From Aphrocallistes beatrix (lineage: Eukaryota > Porifera > Hexactinellida > Sceptrulophora > Aphrocallistidae): DNA of 64,000 nucleotides. Of the stretch, positions 22,601 to 32,135 are shown piece after piece. Location: positions 4,371,857 through 4,435,856 of the forward strand of contig OY725493.1 of assembly GCA_963281255.1 (NCBI GenBank). Reading direction: 5' to 3'. Each line of letters starts with the position of its first letter. Position 1 is the stretch's first letter. Made by a program: the position numbers and the translations under genes. Under the pieces are notes generated by a model, which saw only the letters and a program-made list of their open reading frames with translations, searched no databases and had not been told where the DNA came from.

Positions 22601-25600
22601 CTAATCTACTGTATCTGATTCAGAATAGTCTATAGTGACTAGTAGTACGTATAAATAGTATCATGGAGAGAGTATTCAATCTATGCAGCAGTGTCTAACT
22701 AGGATAAAATGAGTATTTTGATATGTTATAATTTTGTGTGTTCTTTTGTACAACATCGTACAACGCGTCGCCCTCATACCATTTTACTTTAAGTTTCCAA
22801 TTAGTTACACCTTGATATAAATTTGTGGAAAATATTCTTATTTACTGGAAAAGAAATTCAAGTAATTATGTACAGTCGAACCTGCTATAACGGCCACTCT
22901 ATATAACGGTCACATGTCTATAGCGGTTACCAATGAACAGTCCCGTCCGAAATTCCATAATATTGAACCCTTGTATAGCGGTCACCTGCCCAACGCGGCC
23001 AACGGCCACCCGTTTGTAGTCCCTTACTGACCCCAAAACTGTGTATAACGGCCATCACCCTTTTCACCTTTTTATGTGTTTATTACAGGATCTGTTACGA
23101 ACGATAAACAAGTTTCATGTAATTACTTCAAGTAATGGATTCTAAAAATTTATATTTATTGCACTATGTTGATACCTTTTGGGGATTAAGACAATCACCT
23201 GTATATAACGGTCACCTGTGTATAACGGCCAATTTTGTCCAGTCCTTGGGTGGCCGTTATATACAGGTTCCACTGGATTTGGTTTTGAGACAAACTCCTC
23301 ATAAGTTTTAACCTGTAAATACCAGAGCTGACTACTAGCAATATGTGATGTGTCGATCTGTTAGTAAACGCTTATTCTACTCTCTTTTAAATAATTCAAA
23401 TAATTTACTCTTACACTTCTTATCTAAACTGCACTGTGATACTGTTACCGGTAAAAGAAGTGGACAAAAAGGAAATACTTCCTTATCATGTGCTGACATA
23501 ATCCTGACATAATCCTCGATCCAATCCTGACATAATCCTAGAGGCATAATGTTTGGTATCCTAGAGTGATATATATAGTCGAAACCAGGTTTTCTTGATG
23601 GATTTTCTGTTTTATTCTTGCATGCATTATTTAATGAATTTTATCTAATTAACCGTAGAATGACGACACTGTCCCTGATATCGCGGATGTCTCCCAGCTA
23701 TTTCCTATACCACTGAAGCCATATAAATGCTCGGCATTCTACAGTTAATTAATCTCCATCGTTTTTTCAAAATATTGATACTGAAGAAATTTTAAATATA
23801 TTATACTTTCCATTGATTTTTTCTTACTCGATTTATTTTTAAATCGAACTTCTCTAAATACAGTAAATTCTTCCCAATTAATTTCTCTATTTATCCTCTA
23901 TTTAAGCCATTTCTTTAATAATCTGCTAGAAATCTACTATTCGTTCATTCAACACGTACATATATTCGAGTTCATCATTTGGTTTCTAAGGAATGCATTC
24001 CTTTCAACCGATTACTTCTCCCTGCATTTGTATATCATAACTTAAAGCCCTTGTTGTGCAACCAACTGATGCTTTAGTGGTTTTGCTGTGATTAAATCCC
24101 CACTACTGTGACATCTCGGGATTCACGGTGGAATTCTCAAATAATGCGAAGCCAAGTTTTGGTTGTGCTTCATATCAATTTACTTAATAAATTGTCGAGT
24201 TGTGCTTTTATAACTGAACATTTATAGAAATTTAGTTATACGCTTGATCATTTTTCCTAAAATTATTTTCGCATATTAACCAAAGGCTATCACTGATTAA
24301 TTAATAGTTTATTGATGAAACATAAATTCCAACAATGATCAAGTGGAAAAAAGAAAAAGTGCATCTAATTAGCATTTTTATTTAAAATCATATACCAACT
24401 TTTTTGAATTGTAAGAGTTCTAATACAATGGTAATTCACAAGCAAAGTTAAAACTATTATGCATTCAAAAGGTTGAGATAAATATTTAATGCAATTTTGT
24501 AAACTTTATTTTAGGAAAGACTGCAATCGATCTGACGGATAGTAGCAACATCAGAGCTCTCCTATCCAATCCCAAACAAATTCGGAAAATCAGCAGAAAA
24601 AGCAAAAAATCTAAGCCATCCCTTCCCGAAACTGTGACTGACAACGAAGTGTCATCGTCTGTGTTCACTTTTCCTGGGCCCAATTCTCCTCCAGAGCTGA
24701 ATAGTTCGCCGAACGTCCCTATCAGCCTGCAGAAACCTAACCCTCCTCAATCTGCAATTTTTGAGACACTAGAACCTTATACCACTAAGTGGGGTAGCGG
24801 TGAATCGAGTACCGACGAGACTCGTGAGAGTGAACTGAGTCCAACCATCATATCTAAGTGCACCAAAATAACATCCGAACACCCAAAAATGATTCACAAT
24901 AGGAACTCGAATAATTCAGAGAAGAAGAAGAGAAAGCGTACGAAAGACCTTCATCAACACAAACTCTCAAAATCCACTGCTAGGAAGTTATTTCCACAAC
25001 AGGAGGATGCTCCCACCGAATCCCATGATAACGAAAAGTCGCAAAAAATGGAGGAGAGTGCAATATCCCAAGAACCTGCCAATAGCCAGTCGTTGAAGGG
25101 TAATGGAGATGGAATTAGGAAAAAGAAGGCACATTCTTCTCCTCGTATTATCATTAAAGAGACTTCTCACCTGACTCTTTCAGAGAATAGTTCAAAGTCA
25201 ACTTCTGCTCCACACAGTTCGAAACTCAAGACACAGCATAAGTTGCCAATGAAACTCAAACGTGCGAATAAGCGTCCAGCTGAGCTCTTATCAGACACAA
25301 CTTCGGAAGAAGATCATAATGCCAGCACGATGAAAACGCGGAACTTAGCAGAGACGAGTGTAACTCCTTGCCAGCAGCTCGCAGAGGCTGGGAAGCAGAA
25401 GGACGATCTCTCTTGCGTCAAACTCCTGCCTCCCTGCAAGCGAAAGCGACCTGTTAATTTCTCTAAATTAGTGCAGCGAAGGTGTGAAAAACCGAATCCA
25501 ACCATTCTTCCAACCAATTTTGATGAGTTCCTTTCTTACCGCCAAGATTACGAATCTAACCGCATTGACCCTTCTGCCCCTCTATCCCACTCCTACAACT

Positions 25601-26013
25601 TCCCCCCGGAGCTGCTGTCGCTGTACGAGGAACAGGAGCGGTCCCGTCTCTGCGTACTCAAGAGGCACGCCCAGGAGCGGGAGCAGCTACAGCTCACTTT
25701 CGAGCAGGAGCTGCTCAGGGTGTATCAGAGATCGGCCCGTGCCACGCCTCCTCCCAGCGCCTGTACTGTCCTCTCCTCAGCAGGCAGACCGCACCAACCC
25801 ACACAGCCCCCCTCGACACCGCAAGAGCCCCCCACACAGCCCTACGACTCTAACCTGTTGAAGGGGTTGGTGCAGGATATCTACGACAAGTTTGCTAAGC
25901 TGATCCAGAATCTGACCGACAGACAGAAGATGGACTGCGATGCTCTGCACTTGACACAGGTCGACACCTGGGATTCTCGTGTCCAGTTAGTAACTGCTAG
26001 ATCTGAGAGTTAG
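16631..26013 (+). CDS. ANKRD11/ANKRD12-like ankyrin-repeat co-regulator, three exons
   Basis: Exons 16631-17101, 17157-17376 and 24515-26013 join in frame to 729 aa. Exon 1 ends in the family signature GLTERQQLNLLLKSTAE and the first ankyrin repeat (RNAQGETPLHIASIRGDL). Exon 2 holds two repeats (ADWTPLHEAANYGHTSLVEL; RETPLHDAAHSGHEEICKLL). Exon 3 finishes the ankyrin block (KTAIDLTDSSNIRALL), then a long polar, lysine-rich region and the conserved C-terminal domain (NFDEFLSYRQDYE, LLSLYEEQERSRL, REQLQLTFEQELLRVYQRSARA). Vertebrate ANKRD11/12 are nuclear proteins that recruit HDAC complexes to nuclear-receptor co-activators; this protein is much shorter than those (>2000 aa). Intron 1 is 55 bp; intron 2 is 7.1 kb and packed with nested MITEs. 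The intron stretches 22106-22872 and 23276-23648 show nothing clear. Confidence 0.88.
17391..17508 (+). repeat. Minisatellite, ~18 bp units in intron
   Basis: Degenerate tandem copies of CAGTAGTATTGGATATA and CAGTAGGTGTTGGGTATAC. Confidence 0.85.
17572..17717. mobile_element. hAT MITE with 8 bp target duplication
   Basis: 146 bp, TIRs CAGTGGTCTTCAAAC / GTTTGAAGACCACTG, flanked by an exact 8 bp duplication TAATACAG (17564-17571 and 17718-17725). TIR start and duplication length are diagnostic of hAT. Confidence 0.92.
17736..19468. mobile_element. Long-TIR foldback element, split by a hAT insertion
   Basis: Left arm 17736-17970 and right arm about 19240-19468 are inverted copies sharing CTGTCC..AGCTCAAT, CTGGACTGTATTTTGCAT and CAGCGAAACTTGCGAAT. 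It belongs to the family at 10533-11202 and 49212-49972. Its centre was later opened by the element at 18005-19077. Confidence 0.85.
18005..19077. mobile_element. hAT non-autonomous element nested in a foldback
   Basis: Ends CAGTGGCATAGCCAGG.. / ..GGCTACGCCACTG, with an exact 8 bp duplication CCTCGAAC (17997-18004 and 19078-19085). The interior holds a small AGGGATGGAAT/ATTCCAACCCT inverted-repeat element rich in GGGTTTAACCC (about 18286-18498). It also holds a block (about 18530-18730) matching the foldback arms at 46.7 and 47.7 kb. No transposase remains. Confidence 0.9.
19721..19925. mobile_element. hAT MITE, TTCGTTCA-rich interior
   Basis: 205 bp, TIRs around CAGGAATGAAAGG / CCTTTCATTCCCTG, exact target duplication GATTATAC (19713-19720 and 19926-19933). 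The interior is a low-complexity run of GTTCGTTCA. Confidence 0.92.
20261..20800. mobile_element. hAT MITE, CCGAAA-rich, nested
   Basis: Perfect 16 bp TIRs TAGTGAACGACCGAAA, with exact 8 bp duplication AAAATTAT (20253-20260 and 20801-20808). CCGAAATTTCGGCCGAAA-type low-complexity arms flank an AT-rich core that itself contains a TTAA element. Confidence 0.92.
20591..20709 (-). mobile_element. TTAA element (GAAAGT family), third nesting level
   Basis: TTAA-CCCTAATTT... ...AAAGTAGGG-(TT)TTAA enclosing inverted GAAAGT-type repeats and the block GGGTCAAAGGTATAAATAGA. It is the reverse complement of the copies at 29.4 and 44.4 kb; the 50.9 kb copy is a more distant member. The ends are slightly decayed. 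Confidence 0.7.
21476..21862. mobile_element. hAT MITE, CCCGGGATT-rich ends
   Basis: TIRs AGGGCTTACAATCCC / GGGATTGTAAGCCCT, with an exact 8 bp duplication CCTGCTAC (21468-21475 and 21863-21870). Subterminal CCCGGGATTTCGGGATT repeats. Confidence 0.9.
21994..22105. other. Long imperfect hairpin, 112 bp
   Basis: Arms of about 45 bp (GCCCACAGATGGGGTGG.. against ..CCATCCAGTCTGTGGGC) with scattered mismatches and a short loop. It could be a tiny MITE or a transcribed hairpin; no target duplication was identified. Confidence 0.6.
22873..23275. mobile_element. pogo/Tigger-like MITE
   Basis: TIRs CAGTCGAACCTGCTATAACG / CGTTATATACAGGTTCCACTG with internal TATAACGGTCACC repeats; left flank TA. A second copy at 51180-51543 has TA on both sides. 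Confidence 0.85.
23653..23744. mobile_element. piggyBac-type mini-MITE
   Basis: 92 bp between two TTAA sites (23649-23652 and 23745-23748), TIRs CCGTAGAATG / CATTCTACAG. Confidence 0.8.
23745..24514. other. Distal intron 2, nothing recognised
   Basis: AT-rich intron sequence ending in a normal acceptor (CTTTATTTTAG, exon from 24515). No repeats or ORFs of note. Confidence 0.5.
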
Positions 26014-26890
26014 TCCAATTCCCTAGTCATGATGCATATTTTGGAGTTCTAATTTTTAGAATCATTTTGAGAATGTATTCCTATAAATTTCACTTCTTCA
26101 TTCTAATTCATATACGCATGTTACTGCACTATTGTGTTCTATGAGATTGATTATTGATTTAAATTCCCCAAAGATATTTGTTGTACACAGTCGGATGATG
26201 TAGAGCAGGAGTGAGCAAACAATAAATTTAGTGTCAGGAAACGGATTGGAGATGTTTCCAAAAATATCCTGCATATTGGATGTGATATGCACCATATTCT
26301 AGTACGCATGTAAATAGTTTTATTTCCTGACTCTTGTGGCATTGACAGCCTTATGCACCATTCTGCGAATCTAAGATGTCTTAACATATTTGGTTAATGT
26401 GAATGGTGTAGATGGCAGCGATATTTCATTTGCAAGATTGATATCCTATACTTTGTAACAGCGGCTCTTAGCTGGGATATGTGGTGTGAGGTATCTGGGA
26501 TACATTTTCTCTCAAGTTTCAGATTACTCCAGTTTATTGAGAGGGGTACTTGACACCTTAGGTTTAGACCGGAAAAAGCCTAGAACCACTGCCATATTAA
26601 CAATAACCTGTATCTTGAGCTAAGTTTTGAGTTTTTTTCTTATTTACAGAAAGCTCCCTAATTTATATTGTTTCACTTTAAAATAGCTTAAACTGGAAAA
26701 GAGTAAGCAACATTCTGAGGCATCCCAGATATAACTCATAAATGAGATCCTTACAGCTACTATCCTTATCTTTAGACTTTCATTGATATGTAATATGATA
26801 ATACATACAAGTAAACATTTTTAAGAAATTAATCAAGAAATAATCAGTTATATTAATTTTTCATAATGTTATAGTAACTAGATTAATTTA
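26014..26890. other. Intergenic, convergent 3' flanks
   Basis: Lies between the 3' end of the ANKRD11/12-like gene (+) and the 3' end of the first 7TM gene (-). No further features recognised. Confidence 0.5.
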
Positions 26891-27994
26891 TTAAGAATTA
26901 GGCTGTGCTAATAAAGGTTTAATTAATTCTGGTCCAAATCGATACACTTTGTTCCTCCTCTTGCATTTTTCTGATAAGCATTGGAACATGTATATGTATG
27001 AGGGAATAATTAACGTAGCCGTACCAATCAATTCCAAGATCGATGACAAATAGTTCACAGCCGAGTAAGCATATGCTGCCTCACTGAAGACTCTTAGTTG
27101 GATGTCTGGGTAATTACCAAGAGGGTAGCACTGGTGATTCTTGTCCAGAATGATTGTAATCAATGTTACTTGATTGAGAACGAATCTGAGCAAATTTCCG
27201 ATGTAGCAAATCAAAAAACTGATACAAAGATTAAAATGCAATATTTTGAACTGTTTATACTTTCTCAACTCAATTTTATACTTTGTACAATTCCCGAATG
27301 ATTGATGCAATTCTCTCACTCTCCCGAGTATAACTGATGAGAGTTTTCTTCCTTCAGATACTAGCAGGAATAGATTGAGTAGGAAGAAAAACTGTGGTGA
27401 AAAGTTAAAAAAATAGGTGTATTTATTACTCAAAAGAATAACTATAGAAGATTGAAGGATTAAAGCAAAGACATATTTGAATGTGCCGTTTTTTGCTGGC
27501 TGATTTAACATTCTATTTCTCAGGAAGATGGTCAATATTATTATCTGATTGACTAAAATCAAAACTAAGACACCATCGATTCCGTGTATATAATTGGCCA
27601 CACTTGCCTCCGAAGAGTAAAGAAGATTTAAACCTTCTTGGGAGCAATTATAGTTCACAGTAGTAACGTTTTTTAAGTATCTTTCATAATCTGAAATCGA
27701 AAAATATCGTTTCACAACTTCTAAGATCACGATGCCTACCTCATTTAAGCAAATCGATTGGAAAAAATAATCTCGAATTAATAGAGTTTTATAATTGTAC
27801 CTCTTCATTTTGTCTTCTATTTCTTTGAGATAACTCATTTTGTACCATTTCTTGAGTCGTTGAGTGCGAACTACGGAATTATATAACCAGAAAAATAAAT
27901 GAATTAACCAAGAAATACACAAAATAATGTACAGGACCAATCCTATTGATTGAAGAATTATGTGCGATTCTTCTTGGGCGTTGTTTTTTAACAT
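26891..27994 (-). CDS. Seven-transmembrane receptor-like protein 1
   Basis: Intronless, 367 aa, start MLKNNAQEE. Seven hydrophobic segments are visible: about 12-42, 71-103, 130-165, 170-195, 197-220, 245-280 and 305-335. The loops fit GPCR polarity: basic loops after TM1, TM3 and TM5 (RTQRLKKW; LRNRML; GRVRELHQ..ELRKYKQ) and Cys plus Asn-x-Ser in the predicted outside loops (NCS after TM2; CYP after TM6). The tail is short and basic (EKCKRRNK). No DRY or NPxxY motif is seen, so it belongs to no class I recognise and could be a lineage-specific chemoreceptor or an unrelated 7TM family. A paralogue sits at 33385-34512 on the same strand. Ligand and coupling unknown. Confidence 0.7.
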   Translation of the reverse strand: MLKNNAQEESHIILQSIGLVLYIILCISWLIHLFFWLYNSVVRTQRLKKWYKMSYLKEIEDKMKRYNYKTLLIRDYFFQSICLNEVGIVILEVVKRYFSISDYERYLKNVTTVNYNCSQEGLNLLYSSEASVANYIHGIDGVLVLILVNQIIILTIFLRNRMLNQPAKNGTFKYVFALILQSSIVILLSNKYTYFFNFSPQFFFLLNLFLLVSEGRKLSSVILGRVRELHQSFGNCTKYKIELRKYKQFKILHFNLCISFLICYIGNLLRFVLNQVTLITIILDKNHQCYPLGNYPDIQLRVFSEAAYAYSAVNYLSSILELIGTATLIIPSYIYMFQCLSEKCKRRNKVYRFGPELIKPLLAQPNS

Positions 27995-28109
27995 TTGGAT
28001 CTGTGTGTAATAATTTTCAATGATGCGTCCATTTATTTATGTTTTTATAGCAATGCAATGATGATTAATGCCTATTTGTCATCTAACCTAAGTTAATAAA
28101 TCTCGATAA

Positions 28110-28335
28110 GGGCTGGGTATGGTCAATTACTTCATCTTTATTCGTTTGCATTTCTACATTAGCCAGTCTGTCCTGAGTAATCTTTTTTATGTAATATCTA
28201 AAGGGAAATATTATTGAACAAAGCAATCAATGGAGAATGTGGTCAACTCTAAACCTGGTTGCACAATTTTGGGAGATATTAAAGATAAAAGACTTCAGCT
28301 TTGGCCACATTTACAGTGATATAATAATGGGAAAA
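28110..28335. repeat. Block duplicated at 32440-32650
   Basis: Same-orientation similarity to 32440-32650 (shared CTAAAGGGAAATATT, CACAATT..GGGAGATATT and AGATAAAAG). Here it lies just upstream of 7TM gene 1. There it lies downstream of 7TM gene 2, where it may mark the 5' end of a lost copy. Confidence 0.65.
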
Positions 28336-28379
28336 TATCCCCCGGTTATAATTATTGCACTTTACAACCAAACTTAGCT

Positions 28380-30055
28380 TTGAGGGTTGTCCTACTCCAC
28401 TCCCTGAATATCTTTCCAAATCAAAAGGCTGTAAGATCACTTGATATGCTTACCCATCTGCCGAACTATATCAGAAATATAGTCAGTAGTAATAATTTGG
28501 AAATTAACATCATTGAGGAGTTATTAAAGATAATTTATTACGTCAGAAAGGTGTACCCAAATTCTCATCACAAATACTTCGGTTTGCACTTCTATTACGT
28601 TATACCTCACAAGCTGCTTATAAAATTTCTATATTAATCTACCCAGCGAGCGTGTATTGCTTAATCTCAAGTCGAATTCCATTGATAGTGCCAAGGCTCT
28701 ATCCAAACTAGATTTACATTATATTGATTCCGTTACGCCAGCTTTTCTTGAACTTAGAAATTTTTGTTGGCTTGTGATTAATGCTAAAGAACTTTATCAT
28801 CCTTATCCATTTGGTAATGCAATCAACTCAAGTACTTACGAGTGAGTTTGTTATTTCCTGAGGCAAAAGAACAATTGATTAGAAGAATAGAGAAGTTCCG
28901 GAAAGTATGGATTACCCAGTCAGACTTTTGACGCCTTAATTGTAACTAACAATGCAATTTCTGATTTAATTCGTGATTTGATAGGTGAAGGATTGAAATT
29001 CAGACTAACCGGTAAATTCCAGACTGATTCCTTAGACATGCGTTTCTCTTAGTATCGTGAAATGAGTGGTGGTCGTTTCTTTGTTGGCTTAACTGGAGTA
29101 CTACGATCTGAATCAATAATATCTTACAAGACTCTACTGAAACATGAGATAGATAACATCATCCTGACAGTTTCCTCTATCCTTACTATTAAAACTCGAT
29201 TAATGTTTGTGTATGTATATATCTATATATATATATATATATATCTATATATATATATATATATCTATATATATATATATATAGATATATATATATATAT
29301 ATCTGTAACGAATTGATTGAAGAAACTGTCAGGCCCAGAAAGCTGATCTTTGGCAAGTGGGAGTCTTTTGGCTATGGCTCCAGGAAGTTCTGAGCTCATA
29401 CGAAAATGTCGACTCGGAATGTTGAATTGAAAGTGAAAGTTAATTGAAAGTAAAATGAAAATGAAAGCTGGGTCATTTCTATTTATACCTTTGACCCCAA
29501 GTAATCCTCGGGTTATTAATTAATTAAGTAATACAGTTATTCGAGCATAACTCAGCCATTATAGGAGATAGAAGGCTGAAATTTTAATAGAATCTGTATA
29601 CTAACATATCTCACATATGATGCAACTATCATCAAAAAATGATGACTCATCACTTTGTTATGACGTCATCATTACTCATCAAAAATTTTAAAAATTGATA
29701 AATATGGTGATTTTTCGTGCGATATAGATTATAACAGTAGGACAGACGTATTTAGAGATGTTATCTCCCTTATAATTGACCAATGTTACCCCAGGCGACC
29801 GAAGGGAGCCTCCGGTGGACACCTTTGTGTCCGCCAGCCCCGCAGCGCAAGCAAGCGAAGCGCGCTTGTAGAAGTTAATTCAGCAATGTAGAAGTTAATT
29901 CAGCAAATACACTATTTTATTGAAAATTTAAATCTTGACATTTACTCTATTGAAATATCAGAAGATACTAAACAAGTGGTTGGTTATGTTTCTGGATACA
30001 TAACTCATCGACTTCTTCTACGTACCAGATTGTTGTGCATTGATCAGAGAAACCC
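28380..30055 (+). pseudogene. P-element/THAP9-type transposase relic, interrupted
   Basis: Broken frames give KVYPNSHHKYFGLHF, SKLDLHYIDSVTPAFLELRN and RLTGKFQTDSLDMRFS, then YREMSGGRFFVGLTGVLRSE. The last two blocks match the conserved C-terminal region of P-element transposases. After the insertion of the hairpin-ended repeat (29181-29868) the frame resumes with NSAIHYFIENLNLD and QVVGYVSGYITHRLLLR, the family's terminal block. Several stops and frameshifts are present, and no N-terminal THAP domain is seen. A short direct duplication (TAGAAGTTAATTCAGCA) lies at the repeat's right edge. Confidence 0.75.
29181..29868 (+). repeat. Hairpin-ended repeat, full copy with inserts
   Basis: Starts CCTTACTATTAAAACTCGATTA, has a long (TA)n tract and ends AAGCGCGCTTGTA. 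It includes a GAAAGT-type TTAA block (about 29413-29520) not found in other copies at this place, and one perfect TGACGTCA. It interrupts the P-element relic. Confidence 0.88.
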
Positions 30056-30070
30056 CCATAGCTGATAATA

Positions 30071-31412
30071 CCAGGTGTCCCAAAGAAAACGGAACCCATC
30101 GCATTTTTCGGTCTTCTCAAGTTCCTTTTTAAAAAGTCAATGAAACTTAATTATTCAGTTTATACGTTAATAAATAAATATTTGAATAATCTGCATCCCA
30201 AATTGTGTGCTTCAGAAGTTATAGTTGTTCCAAGTGTCCTCCGTTGAGATTTCTGCATTTGTGTAGTCTCAACAAAGTTCTGCAAGACTGTTTTGCAGGT
30301 TGCCTTTGTGATGTTTTCCATCTCTTCTTGAATCTTTTTTTCAGTTCGCTGAGTGTCTTAGGCTTCTCAATATATACCCTATCCTTCAGGAAACCCCAGA
30401 GGAGGAAATCTGGGGGGCTGAGGTCCGGTGTATGAGGTACCTACTCAAGATCGCATCTTCGGTTGATGATCCGCCTCTTGAAGTGATCCTTTAACCATTG
30501 AAGGTTGACATTAGCCGTATGAGGAGTGGCACCGTCCTGTTGAAACCAAAACCTACCAAGGTAGGTTGTATGATTCTCCTGGAGCTCCTCCCAGAACTTA
30601 TCCAGGACCTTATGTAGCGCTCCGAGTTGATTGTCACAGTACTCCCACGAACTTCAAAAAAGAACGGTCCGACGATGCTTCTCACTGATATTGCTGCCCA
30701 AACTGTGACCTGCTATTAGCAGAGTGCAGAGGCTTTTCTGCCACCTCTGTGAACCCCAATACATGTTAGTTTTTGAGTTCTGGTTATCCAAGTGGAAATG
30801 AGCCTCATTAGTAATCCAAAGCAGCTCCAAGAAGGACTTCGTGCTTTTAACGACAGCAGAAGGTGAGCCATCAGAAGGTGCCAAGAAGGTTACCAAGCTC
30901 TTATGCTTGTCAGCTTGGGTGAGAGTCTGGAGAGTCTGGATACGATAGGGAAACATTCCCAGTTTTCTCGGAGAACCCTCTGGAGGGTAGACCGCGACAA
31001 TCTCGTAGCCTGTGAATCAGGCTGTGATCTCTTCGGTGAGTTAGCCACTGACTGCCTGACTGCATCAATAACTTCCTTGGTACGTAGCCTCTTGCGCCCC
31101 GAATGACTCTGGCGGTCTACAGACTTGGAGTTAAGGTTTGTAAGGTTACCCTCATTCTCAAACTTCTTGAGCCAGATAAAATGAGGAATCAGGCCAAAAA
31201 GATGCATGAATTGTGCTTTAGTTTTAACGTACGAGCCAGTCTTGTAGTAGGTCTGGACACAAAATACTCGCTTTCTGACATTCCATTGCTTGCTTAGCAG
31301 AGTCTTAGGACATGCAACTATCATATTTTTAAAAGGTTTTTGTGTTAGTACAAAGGGTCTAAGCAAGGTACCTTAACAAAGTAATGGGTTCTGTTTTTTT
31401 GGGAACACCAGG
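30071..31412 (-). mobile_element. Complete Tc1/mariner-superfamily element, inactive
   Basis: 1342 bp, TIRs CCAGGTGTCCCAAAGAAAAC / ..TTTTGGGAACACCAGG with TA duplicated on both sides (30069-30070 and 31413-31414). It encodes one minus-strand transposase that is now broken. Confidence 0.9.
30200..31366 (-). pseudogene. IS630/Tc1/mariner-type transposase, broken
   Basis: Reads on the minus strand from MLRPFVLTQKPF through an N-terminal HTH region (VDRQSHSGRKRLRT; RLSRSTLQRVLRE). After frame changes come TNEAHFHLDNQN (first Asp region; the usual DEAH-like block reads NEAH) and IGPFFFEVRGSTVTINSERY. Further on are a block equivalent to QQDGATPHTANVN (second Asp) and TPDLSPPDFLLWGFLKDRVY (third acidic residue). 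There are at least two frameshifts and one stop. Known relatives cut and paste at TA. The change at the first catalytic acid and the frameshifts indicate an old inactive copy. Confidence 0.85.
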
Positions 31413-31616
31413 TACATAGATAAACACTTTAGACAGAGGCGGGCTGAACTTGTCCTCTAAGATCCTTTACGAATATATTGAAAAATCATTTCATTTTATA
31501 GAGCTATTTGAGTTCAGATTTATTCTTACTAAGCTCGTTTTCAAACAAGAGATAAGTGATCGCAAACGAAATGACCAGGTGAAGCATTCAGAGCTAGCAA
31601 GCGTATAAAATATAAT

Positions 31617-32058
31617 TATATATATCTGTAACGAATTGATTGAGGAAACTGCCAGCCGCAGAAAACTGATTTTTGGCATGGGGTTTTTTGGATATGGCTC
31701 CACTAAGTTCTGAGCTCAGACGAAAATGTTGACTCATCATGGAATTATGATGTCATTGTCACATTTTTAAAAGTTAAGCAATACAGTTATTCGAGCATAA
31801 CTCAGCCATTATAGGAGATAGAAGGCTGAAATTTTAATAGATCCTGTATACTAACATACCTCACATATGATACAACTATCATCAAAAAATGATGACTCAT
31901 CACTTTGTTATGACGTCACCATTACTCATCAAAAATTTTAAAAATTGACAAATTTTTTCGAGTGATATCGATTTTAACACTAAGATAGACATATTTAGAG
32001 ATGCTATCTCCCTTATAATTAACAATGTGCCCCCAGGCGACCGAAGGGAGTGTCCGCC
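31617..32058 (+). repeat. Hairpin-ended repeat, copy with altered terminus
   Basis: The body matches the 545 bp repeat (CTGTAACGAATTGATTGA.. to CCCCAGGCGACCGAAGGGAG). The first CRE has changed to TGATGTCA and the second to TGACGTCACC. At the right end the usual GC hairpins are replaced by the palindrome that follows. Confidence 0.85.
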
Positions 32059-32135
32059 TAGCTAAATATTGACAAAATAGAAGCTACAAGCAAGCGAAGC
32101 GCGCTTGTAGCTTCTATTTTGTCAATATTTAGCTA
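32059..32135. repeat. Perfect 33 bp-arm palindrome
   Basis: Arms 32059-32091 (TAGCTAAATATTGACAAAAT..) and 32103-32135 are exact inverse complements. The 11-base loop (AAGCGAAGCGC) is the tip of the repeat's terminal hairpin. Confidence 0.95.
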
